A DNA stretch of 21,380 nucleotides from CAYUKK01 sp964445305 (GTDB lineage: Bacteria > Acidobacteriota > Aminicenantia > Aminicenantales > UBA8522): contig CAYUKK010000178.1 in assembly GCA_964445305.1 (NCBI GenBank), forward strand, positions 1 through 21,380. Direction: 5' to 3'. Below, piece after piece: positions 14,806 to 21,380 of this stretch. A program made the position numbers and the translations under genes. Below the pieces are notes generated by a model that saw nothing but the letters and a program-made list of their open reading frames with translations, was not told the origin of the DNA and ran no database searches. Numbering within the stretch: the first letter of the stretch is position 1; every line of letters starts with the position of its first letter.

Positions 14806-16157
14806 TCAAGCCATCCGCTCTGTGCCGTCGACGTTGGCTCCTTGCCTTTGGCCTAGTCCTCTTCCTCGTATTGCCCTCCTTTGGCCAGCGAACAGGCTAT
14901 CCGAGCGAAGAGTTCGTCCAGCGAAGACAGACTCTCATGGCCAAGGTGGGGGAGGGGATGATTATTCTTTTTGGAGAAGTCCTGGCGCCACCCGGGCACC
15001 ATTTTCGTCAAGATAACGATTTCTATTATTTTACGGGAGTGGAAGATGCGGGAGCGGTTCTTGTCATGACCCCCGGAACGGGAGAATCCTTCCTTTTTTT
15101 GCCCCGCCAGACACAGCGCGAAGAGATGATGGAAGGGCCAAACCTTCTTCAGGACCCCAAGGCTGCCCAGAGGCTGGGGTTTAAGGAAATCTATGAGGTG
15201 ACTTTTTTTGATGAGTTCATCGCCCGGAATGCCTTCCACTTCAACGAGGTCTTGTACGTCCGGCTCTCCCCCCGTGACACTGTCGATAGCGCTCGATGGG
15301 AAAGCGAGATTTTCGTCGCCCGCAAGAGCCGGCTCCATTACAATGACCAGATTTCCCTCGACCATTACCGATTCGAAAAACTCCGGCAAAGGTATCCAGT
15401 TTGCGCGTTCAGGGATGTGGTGCCGTTTATCGATGCGCTTCGGGTCATCAAGACCCCGGCCGAAATCGAAATCCTCAGACGGAATGGCCGTATCTCGGCC
15501 GAGGCTGTCAAGCAGGCGATGCTGACTTCCCGACCCGGTGTCTTTGAGTACGAGGTCGAGGCTTCAGCCATGCAGGTCATCTTGAAGAACGGTGCTCGCG
15601 GAGCTGCCTATCCGCCCATTGTCGGCTCAGGCCCTAACACGTGCATTCTCCACTATGAGAAAAATTCGCGACGGGTCGAAGAAGGAGACCTCATCCTCAT
15701 GGATTTCGGAGCTGATTTGGACTATCTGTGCATGGACATCAGCCGAACCTGGCCGGTTTCCGGAAAATTCACGCCTGAACAGCGCCAGGTTTACGAGATT
15801 GTTCTGGAAGTCCAGAAGGCCTGTATTGAGGCTTATCGGCCAGGAGTGACGGCAGCGGATGTGCAGAAGCATGTCGCCGAGGTCATGAAGAAAAAAGGCC
15901 TGGACACGAGGGGCCAGCGGGGAGGAATCGGCCATTATGTCGGTCTGGCCACCCACGACGTGGGTCCGCGAGGCGTTCCCCTCCAGGAAGGGATGGTCTT
16001 TGCCATTGAACCTGGCCTTTACTATCCGGAAAAGAAGATCGGCGTTCGCATCGAAGATACTGTCCTCATCACCAAGGATGGCTGTGAGGTTTTGACAAAG
16101 GACGTGCCGAAGGAGATTGAGGAAGTTGAGAGACTCCTGGCTCGGAGAGGACGCTGA
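14802..16157 (+). CDS. exported M24 Xaa-Pro aminopeptidase
   Basis: A 451-residue metallopeptidase of the AMPP type. Residues 1-29 (RRRWLLAFGLVLFLVLPSFGQ) form a signal peptide, unusual because PepP-type enzymes are normally cytosolic. The N-terminal creatinase-like domain (about 35-200) includes DFYYFTGVEDAGAVLVM. The pita-bread domain supplies the dinuclear metal site: D301 and D312 (DFGADLDYLCMD), H378 (GIGHYVG, with H385 in the following THDVG), E403 (IEPGLYYP) and E418 (RIEDT). It would remove N-terminal residues that precede proline. It is coupled to the S9 peptidase gene by a 4-base overlap with GGAGG upstream, and the pair would complement each other in degrading proline-containing peptides outside the cytoplasm. 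Confidence 0.9.
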   Translation: MIKPSALCRRRWLLAFGLVLFLVLPSFGQRTGYPSEEFVQRRQTLMAKVGEGMIILFGEVLAPPGHHFRQDNDFYYFTGVEDAGAVLVMTPGTGESFLFLPRQTQREEMMEGPNLLQDPKAAQRLGFKEIYEVTFFDEFIARNAFHFNEVLYVRLSPRDTVDSARWESEIFVARKSRLHYNDQISLDHYRFEKLRQRYPVCAFRDVVPFIDALRVIKTPAEIEILRRNGRISAEAVKQAMLTSRPGVFEYEVEASAMQVILKNGARGAAYPPIVGSGPNTCILHYEKNSRRVEEGDLILMDFGADLDYLCMDISRTWPVSGKFTPEQRQVYEIVLEVQKACIEAYRPGVTAADVQKHVAEVMKKKGLDTRGQRGGIGHYVGLATHDVGPRGVPLQEGMVFAIEPGLYYPEKKIGVRIEDTVLITKDGCEVLTKDVPKEIEEVERLLARRGR

Positions 16158-16179
16158 AGATTCGGTATCATTGTTAAGC

Positions 16180-17190
16180 ATGCAAACAAAGCCAAGGCAA
16201 TCGAGAGTGCTCGCTCCGATGGCAGCGGGTTTTCTTTTCCTCATCTTGTCTCTTTCCTTCTGTGCGAGGGAAAAGGGAAAGCAAGCTATTCGGGCCTCAG
16301 GGACAATCGAGGCGGTGAGGGTTTCGGTCGGGTCGAAGTGGAGCGGCGAGGTCCAAGAAGTCTTCGTCGAGGAAGGCCAGAGGGTCGAGCCGGGTCAGAG
16401 GCTGGCTGTCCTGGATAGCTCGAGCCTCGAGATTCAGCTCCGGCAGGCAGAAGCTGGGGTTAAGCTGGCCAGAGCTCAGCTCGCCCTTCTCCTCAAGGGA
16501 AGCCGGAGCGAGGATTTACGGCAGGCGGAAGCAACTCTGGACCAGGCTAAGGCAAACTTGCGCTCGGCCGAAGAAGACTGGAAACGCTGGCTTAACCTAT
16601 CGGAGAAGGAAGGGGCCACGGCCAAGCAGAGGGACGACGCTCAGACCCGTTTGACTGTGGCGCGAGCTCAAGTTGAAGCCGCCGAGCAAGCGCTCTTGAA
16701 ACTAAAGCATGGGGCCAGAGAAGAGGAAATTGAAGCCGCGCGGGCGAGGCTCGAGCAGGCGCTGGCCACTCGAGACCTCCTTCAGAAAACGATCGCTGAG
16801 GCCACCTTGACTGCTCCCATCTCCGGTATCGTGTCCCAAAAAAACATCGAGCCCGGCGAATTTGCCATGGCAGGAGCCCCTCTTTTCGTCCTCTCTAATT
16901 TAGATACAGTCGAGGTCTGGATTTGGTTGACAGCAACAGAAGTGGCGAAAGTCCAGGTCGGACAGAGGGCCGAGGTGACGGTGGATTCTCATCCGGGCCG
17001 CTTTTTTGAGGGAAAATTAGTCTTCATCTCTCCCGAGGCCGAGTTCACACCCAAGAATATTCAAACCAGAGAAGAAAGAGCGAAGCTCGTCTTCCGCGTC
17101 AAATTAGAGGTTTCCAACCCCGAGCATATCCTCAAGCCCGGCCTTCCAGCTGACGCCATTCTTGAAGTCACTTCCGCCGCCTCAAATTGA
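16180..17190 (+). CDS. HlyD/YbhG-type membrane fusion protein
   Basis: A 336-residue periplasmic adaptor. The N-terminus MQTKPRQSRVLAP-MAAGFLFLILSLSFC is a signal or anchor. C28 could be lipidated, but LSFC is not a standard lipobox. Then come a first lipoyl half (about 41-82, GTIEAVRVSVGSKWSGEV), a long coiled-coil hairpin (about 83-200) with two GSRSEDLRQAEA/GAREEEIEAARA-like turns, a second lipoyl half (APISGIVSQKNIEPGEF, 202-218) and a beta-barrel ending FTPKNIQTREERAKLVFRV, a phrase typical of YbhG-like adaptors. It would link the inner-membrane ABC-2 transporter encoded next to an outer-membrane channel, none of which lies here. The ATG at 16180 has no good SD. Upstream in-frame TTG 16171 or 16117 and downstream ATG 16219 are alternatives. 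Confidence 0.87.
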   Translation: MQTKPRQSRVLAPMAAGFLFLILSLSFCAREKGKQAIRASGTIEAVRVSVGSKWSGEVQEVFVEEGQRVEPGQRLAVLDSSSLEIQLRQAEAGVKLARAQLALLLKGSRSEDLRQAEATLDQAKANLRSAEEDWKRWLNLSEKEGATAKQRDDAQTRLTVARAQVEAAEQALLKLKHGAREEEIEAARARLEQALATRDLLQKTIAEATLTAPISGIVSQKNIEPGEFAMAGAPLFVLSNLDTVEVWIWLTATEVAKVQVGQRAEVTVDSHPGRFFEGKLVFISPEAEFTPKNIQTREERAKLVFRVKLEVSNPEHILKPGLPADAILEVTSAASN

Positions 17191-17200
17191 GGAGATAACT

Positions 17201-18139
17201 TTGTCTATTTTTGCCGCCGAAGCCCTGGGGCTAACCAAGATTTACGATGGCGTTCGGGCTGTGACTGACCTCAATTTCGCTGTGGCCAGGGGTGAAATAT
17301 TCTGCCTGGTCGGTCCGGATGGAGCGGGGAAAACAACCACCATGCGCCTCCTTTGCGGCCTTCTCAAGCCAACCCGCGGCCAGGTGAGAATTCTGGGATT
17401 CGACTCCATCAGTCAAGCTGACCATGTGAAGAGGCGCATCGGCTATCTCTCGCAGCGATTCACGCTTTACGGGGACTTGACCGTCGAGGAGAACCTTGAG
17501 TTTGTGGCGGAAGTCCACGATGTCAAGGACATCAAAAGCCGTGTCGAGAGGCTCCTGGCTTTCACCCGGCTGGTGCCCTTCCGGCGTCGTCTGGCTGAGA
17601 ACCTCTCTGGCGGGATGAAGCAAAAGCTGGCCTTGGCCGCAACCCTCGTTCATTCGCCGGAGCTTCTTCTTCTGGACGAGCCGACCACGGGGCTCGACCC
17701 TCTGAGTCGCCAGGAGTTCTGGAAAATGATGTTCGACCTCCTCCGGGAGGGGTTGACGGTTGTTTTGGCCACTCCCTTCCTGGATGAGGCGGAGCGGAGT
17801 TCTCGGGTTGCGCTCCTGGATAAGGGGAAATTGCTGGCTGTTGATTCGCCAGCGGAAATGAAGAAGCGATTCCCAGCTACGGCTGTCGAGCTCATCTGCG
17901 AAAGTGTCAGCCGGGCTTGTGGACTCCTCCGGAGTACAAAGACTGTCCTCGAAGTCCAGGCTCTGGGCGACCGACTGGTAGCCGTCGTCCGCCATCCCGA
18001 TGTCGATTTGCCCGCTGTGCTCCATCTTCTTAAAGACCAGGGAGTAGAAGTGGTCCAGTGGCGGGTGATTGCCCCATCGCTTGAGAACGTTTTCATCTTC
18101 TTGACTCGGCAAGAAAAGGAAAACCAGCCTCATGGGTAA
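17201..18139 (+). CDS. ABC-2 exporter ATPase, first subunit (H-loop His replaced)
   Basis: A 312-residue nucleotide-binding subunit, equivalent to the N-terminal half of YbhF. Walker A GPDGAGKTT (38-46), Q-loop Q85, intact signature LSGGM (135-139), Walker B LLLLDEP (155-161), D-loop GLDP (164-167). The switch region reads LATPFLDEAE, placing P192 where a conserved histidine normally sits. Its own ATP site is therefore probably weak or inactive, while its signature can complete the partner's site. The start is TTG 17201, 10 bases after the adaptor's stop, with GGAG at 17191-17194. An earlier TTG (17162) lacks an SD. The 3' end overlaps the next ATPase gene by 8 bases, and together they would form the heterodimeric motor. 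Confidence 0.88.
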   Translation: MSIFAAEALGLTKIYDGVRAVTDLNFAVARGEIFCLVGPDGAGKTTTMRLLCGLLKPTRGQVRILGFDSISQADHVKRRIGYLSQRFTLYGDLTVEENLEFVAEVHDVKDIKSRVERLLAFTRLVPFRRRLAENLSGGMKQKLALAATLVHSPELLLLDEPTTGLDPLSRQEFWKMMFDLLREGLTVVLATPFLDEAERSSRVALLDKGKLLAVDSPAEMKKRFPATAVELICESVSRACGLLRSTKTVLEVQALGDRLVAVVRHPDVDLPAVLHLLKDQGVEVVQWRVIAPSLENVFIFLTRQEKENQPHG

Positions 18140-19067
18140 GAATTCCATCGAGGTAGAAAACCTGAGCAAGAGCTTCGGGGATTTCCGGGCTGTCGACGAT
18201 GTGACCTTTAGTGTCGCTGAGGGAGAGATTTTTGGGCTTCTCGGCGCCAACGGCGCGGGCAAATCGACCATCATTCGGATGCTCTGCGGTCTGCTCCTTC
18301 CCACCGCTGGGAGCGGCCGCGTCGCTGGCTTCGATATCGTCCGGGAAGCCGAGCGGATCAGGGAGAAAATTGGCTACATGTCCCAGAGGTTTTCTCTCTA
18401 TGAGGACCTTACCGTCGAGGAAAACCTTCGTTTTTATGGCGGGATGTATGGTTTGTCGCGGCAGGAACTCAAGGCTAAGGTCGGCTGGGCGCTCAAGCTG
18501 GCTGGCCTCCTGGGAAAAGAGAAAAATTTGACCCGCGACCTCCCGACGGGCTGGAAACAACGACTCGCTCTCGGATGTGCCCTCCTTCACGAGCCTCGAG
18601 TTGTTTTCCTCGATGAACCGACAGGTGGCATCGACCCCGAGATGCGCCGTCATTTTTGGGAACTCATCCGCAGTCTATCAGATAGAGGAGTGACCGTTCT
18701 TGTGACCACCCACTATCTTGAGGAAGCTGAATACTGCCATCGGATTCTTCTCCTCCACGCTGGCCGCCTGGTCATTAGCGGCGCCCCTCTTGAGCTCAAA
18801 TCAAGAGTCCTTGAGCACCCCCTTCTGGAGATAGAATGCGACCAAGCGGCGGCTGCCTTGGCCCTCCTTGAGAACCTGGAATGGGTTCGCGGTGCTAACC
18901 TCTTCGGTTTTCGTCTTCATGTCCACGTCGCCGATGAAAAGGAAGGGGAAAAAAAGATAACTCACCTCTTGACGGAAAGGGGAATCCGACTCCAACGGCT
19001 GGAGCGCATCAGCCCTCGGCTGGAGGATGTCTTTTTGCGCCTCATCGAAGATCCTGAAAATAGATAA
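18132..19067 (+). CDS. ABC-2 exporter ATPase, second subunit (degenerate signature)
   Basis: A 311-residue nucleotide-binding subunit, equivalent to the C-terminal half of YbhF. Walker A GANGAGKST (38-46), Q85, Walker B VVFLDEP (157-163), D-loop GIDP, and an intact H-loop VTTHYLEEAE with H194. The signature is LPTGW (137-141) instead of LSGGQ, followed by KQRLALGCALLHEP. I recall this LPxGW form from the second ATPase half of YbhF-like transporters, so it is probably a lineage trait. In a heterodimer this subunit provides the working Walker/H-loop set paired with the first subunit's canonical LSGGM. The start overlaps the upstream gene (ATGGGTAA). AAGGAA lies about 10 bases before it. Confidence 0.9.
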   Translation: MGKNSIEVENLSKSFGDFRAVDDVTFSVAEGEIFGLLGANGAGKSTIIRMLCGLLLPTAGSGRVAGFDIVREAERIREKIGYMSQRFSLYEDLTVEENLRFYGGMYGLSRQELKAKVGWALKLAGLLGKEKNLTRDLPTGWKQRLALGCALLHEPRVVFLDEPTGGIDPEMRRHFWELIRSLSDRGVTVLVTTHYLEEAEYCHRILLLHAGRLVISGAPLELKSRVLEHPLLEIECDQAAAALALLENLEWVRGANLFGFRLHVHVADEKEGEKKITHLLTERGIRLQRLERISPRLEDVFLRLIEDPENR

Positions 19068-19069
19068 TC

Positions 19070-20209
19070 ATGCTCGCGCACATCAAGCCCATCATCAAAA
19101 AGGAATTCCGCCAGATCCGTCGGGACAGGCGCACGCTCGGCATGCTCCTTCTGATCCCCGCTTTTCTCTTGCTCATGTACGGTTATGCGCTCAATTTCGA
19201 CGTCAAGCATCTGGCCCTGGCCATTCTGGACTGGGAAAATAACCAGGGTAGCCGAGACTTCTGTCATCGTTTCCTCCACTCCGAGTACTTTGACATGAAG
19301 TATCAAGTTGATAGCCTGGCCGAGATCGACAGGCTGATGGGGGAAGGCAAGATCCAGGTGGCCCTTGTTGTTCCGACGCGCTTCGCTGAGCGTGCGGCCC
19401 AAGGTGAAACCGTCCGTGTCCAGGCCCTGGTTAACGGCGAACAGGTCCACGTGGCCGCTGCGGTCATAGGCTACATCAACGCTATTACGCAAGCCTATTC
19501 AGCTGAGAAGGCGAAGACAGTCCTTGCTCAGGGCAGAATATCCATGGGGCCTCCTATCGCCCCCCAGCCACGCATCTGGTTTAACCCGGAGCTGCGGAGC
19601 AGCCGCTTTCTCATCCCTGGTCTCATGGCCTTTATTCTGATGATCATCGTCGTCGTCTCGACGGCTTTCTCCGTGGTCAGGGAAAAAGAAAAGGGGTCGC
19701 TGGAACGAATCATGATCTCTCCCGTGAAGCCGGCTGAACTTATTCTGGGTAAAACCGTCCCCTACGTGCTCATCTCCCTCGTTTCCTCCCACCTTGTTCT
19801 CCTTCTCGGCCGATTCCTTTTTGGCGTCTCCATCGAAGGTAACTACGCTCTACTCCTCCTGGGGATGGTCTTTTTCCTCGTCGGCGGGCTGGGGCTTGGG
19901 CTTTTCATTTCCACCATCGCCCACACGCAACAGGTCGCCTTTCTCTTGGCCATCATCACCACCCTTCTTCCAACCTTTGTCCTGTCTGGCTTTGTCTTCC
20001 CCATCCGGAATATGCCGGCCATCATCCAGGCTTTGACTTTCCTCATCCCCGCCCGTCATTTTCTCTTCATCTTGCGGGGCCTCATGCTCAAAGGAGTTGG
20101 GATTGAGGCATTCTGGAGCCAGATGCTCTTTCTTGTGGTTTTCGCCGCTCTGACACTCATCTTGAGCTCTGTTCGGTTGGGAAGAGCCCTTCGAAGGGGG
20201 ACAGCTTGA
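19070..20209 (+). CDS. ABC-2 family permease, first of a pair (YbhS/YbhR-like)
   Basis: A 379-residue integral membrane subunit. A cytoplasmic N-terminus (KPIIKKEFRQIRRDRRT) is followed by one membrane helix (about 24-46), a large extracytoplasmic domain (about 50-180) ending in RIWFNPELRSSRFLIPG, and then five membrane helices (about 185-370) with FSVVREKEKGSLERIMISPVKPAELILGK between the first two. LSGFVFPIRNMP before the last helices is typical of the ABC2_membrane family. It starts 2 bases after the ATPase stop without a recognisable SD, so it probably depends on translational coupling. It forms the pore with the following paralogue. Substrate is unknown: YbhFSR-type systems are linked to drug or lipid export, which need not apply here. 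Confidence 0.9.
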   Translation: MLAHIKPIIKKEFRQIRRDRRTLGMLLLIPAFLLLMYGYALNFDVKHLALAILDWENNQGSRDFCHRFLHSEYFDMKYQVDSLAEIDRLMGEGKIQVALVVPTRFAERAAQGETVRVQALVNGEQVHVAAAVIGYINAITQAYSAEKAKTVLAQGRISMGPPIAPQPRIWFNPELRSSRFLIPGLMAFILMIIVVVSTAFSVVREKEKGSLERIMISPVKPAELILGKTVPYVLISLVSSHLVLLLGRFLFGVSIEGNYALLLLGMVFFLVGGLGLGLFISTIAHTQQVAFLLAIITTLLPTFVLSGFVFPIRNMPAIIQALTFLIPARHFLFILRGLMLKGVGIEAFWSQMLFLVVFAALTLILSSVRLGRALRRGTA

Positions 20210-21333
20210 TGAAAGGAGTTCCCCATCTTTTTCGCAAAGAGTTTCTCCAGTTGCGGCGAGACCGTCGGATGCTGGCCATCCTGCTCGTTGCCCCTGTTCT
20301 TCAGCTCATTCTTCTCGGGTATGCAGCCAACCTGGATATCGAGAACGTTCCTCTCCTCATCTGTGACCTTGACCAGTCCCCCACCAGTCGGGATTTTGCT
20401 TCCTGCCTGAGCCACTCTGGCCATTTCTCTCTGAAAGGGGTAACGTGCAACCTCAATGAAGTGGATGTTTATCTGGAAAGGGGAAAAGCCAGTTTGGCCG
20501 TTGTATTGCCTCGAGGGATGGGTAGAAAAATGGCTCGAGGTGAAACGGCCGAGGTGCAACTCCTCGTTGACGGGGCAGAAAGTCAGGTGGCCGTCGTGGC
20601 CATGAACTACGCGGCCATGGCCGCTTCAGCCTATGCTCGGTCTTTTTTTCAGACAAGGCTCGATCGCTTCCTGAACCGACGGAAAATGGGTCGGGTGGAG
20701 CCTGAAATCCGCGTCTGGTATAACCCGGAATTGAAGAGCCGGAACTTCATGGTCCCGGGTGTTCTGGGCCTTCTCCTCATGGTTTTGACGACGATGCTCA
20801 CGTCCTTGGGCCTGGTCAAAGAAAAGGAAATGGGAACGCTCGAGCAGCTTATCGTCACTCCGGTGCGGCCGGCCGATATCATCCTGGGCAAGCTCCTCCC
20901 TTTTTTTCTCATCGGCATTGTCGACATCATTCTCGTTCTCAGCGTCGTTATTTTTTGGTTTCAAGTGCCGGTTAAAGGGGATATCCTGCTTCTTTTTGGA
21001 CTCAGCCTCATTTTCATGCTCACTACATTGGGCCTCGGGCTCTTCATCTCGACTGTTTCCCGGAACCAGCAGCAAGCGATGCTCACGGCGGTTTTTTTCA
21101 TGATTCCCATGCTCATCCTCTCTGGATTTGTCTTTCCTATATCAACTATGCCGCGGCCGATTCAGTACTTAACCGCTTTCATCCCGCTCCGCTATTATCT
21201 TGTCATCATCCGAGGCCTCTTCCTCAAGGGAGTTGGTTTGGAGGCTCTTTGGCCGGAGGCGGCTATCCTCCTGGCTTTTGGCGTTTCCATCCTGGGGTTA
21301 AGCATTCAGCGCTTCAGGAAAAAAATCGAGTAG
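20209..21333 (+). CDS. ABC-2 family permease, second of a pair (YbhR/YbhS-like)
   Basis: A 374-residue paralogue of the preceding permease with the same layout: KEFLQLRRDRRM, one helix (about 20-42), a soluble domain closing with VWYNPELKSRNFMVPG, then five helices with VKEKEMGTLEQLIVTPVRPADIILGK and LSGFVFPISTMP. The similarity suggests an old tandem duplication that now makes a heterodimer. Its ATG shares one base with the upstream stop (TGATG), and AAGGGGGA lies ahead of it. I prefer this ATG to the TTG immediately before it. It is the last complete gene. The remaining 47 bases contain nothing recognisable. Confidence 0.9.
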   Translation: MKGVPHLFRKEFLQLRRDRRMLAILLVAPVLQLILLGYAANLDIENVPLLICDLDQSPTSRDFASCLSHSGHFSLKGVTCNLNEVDVYLERGKASLAVVLPRGMGRKMARGETAEVQLLVDGAESQVAVVAMNYAAMAASAYARSFFQTRLDRFLNRRKMGRVEPEIRVWYNPELKSRNFMVPGVLGLLLMVLTTMLTSLGLVKEKEMGTLEQLIVTPVRPADIILGKLLPFFLIGIVDIILVLSVVIFWFQVPVKGDILLLFGLSLIFMLTTLGLGLFISTVSRNQQQAMLTAVFFMIPMLILSGFVFPISTMPRPIQYLTAFIPLRYYLVIIRGLFLKGVGLEALWPEAAILLAFGVSILGLSIQRFRKKIE

Positions 21334-21380
21334 GTTCATCGGACTTTCTCCTGCGGCCTCATGTGCTCTGGCGCGCTTTT

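Noticed and set aside
17231..18304. A 357-codon open frame on the minus strand
   Set aside because: It is antisense to the two ATPase genes, whose Walker, signature and H-loop motifs are unmistakable; its own translation shows no domain and reflects codon bias.

Overview
The window is a bacterial chromosomal segment of moderate-to-high GC with dense, mostly same-strand genes. No rRNA, tRNA, CRISPR array or insertion sequence was recognised. Gene content points to an anaerobic or fermentative bacterium: an Hnd/HydB-type NADH module, many exported peptidases, a DUF6599-like secreted protein, and frequent TTG/GTG starts behind good Shine-Dalgarno (SD) sites. The mix resembles Acidobacteriota or Candidatus Aminicenantes genomes, but that placement rests on family impressions only.

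Layout. (1) 1-120 may be the tail of an upstream gene. (2) 157-3160 has a strong promoter and two overlapping signalling genes: a PAS-PAS-HisKA_2 histidine kinase and a receiver-PAS-kinase-like protein that has lost the phospho-accepting histidines. (3) 3176-3514 is an XRE-type regulator on the minus strand, separated from the next operon by an AT-rich island with two palindromes and divergent promoters. (4) 3767-7465 is an apparent redox operon: an HndB-like protein, a 1026-residue fusion of a NuoF/HndC module to a GltD/NfnL-type NADPH flavoprotein, and a translationally coupled small RRM protein. (5) 7644-8142 is a stand-alone PilZ gene with its own promoter. (6) 8373-21333 is a 13-kb same-strand gene run: DUF6599-like protein, gamma-glutamyltransferase-like enzyme, class V aminotransferase, S9 peptidase, M24 Xaa-Pro peptidase, then a YbhG-F-S-R-type ABC-2 exporter with the ATPase as two separate genes.

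How they may work together. The kinase pair probably forms a phosphorelay in which the first kinase phosphorylates the receiver of the second protein. The redox operon could exchange electrons between NAD(H), NADP(H) and ferredoxin or another acceptor. The fusion carries both pyridine-nucleotide modules in one chain, and no hydrogenase subunit is adjacent. In the long run, four of the first five products carry export signals and would act on peptides or gamma-glutamyl/acylated amino compounds outside the cytoplasm, next to an exporter whose two ATPases look like one degenerate and one consensus ATP site.

The observations most worth a second look are the NuoF-GltD fusion with its RRM partner, the histidine-less kinase, the complementary ATP-site degeneration, and the palindrome covering the -35 box of the redox operon.
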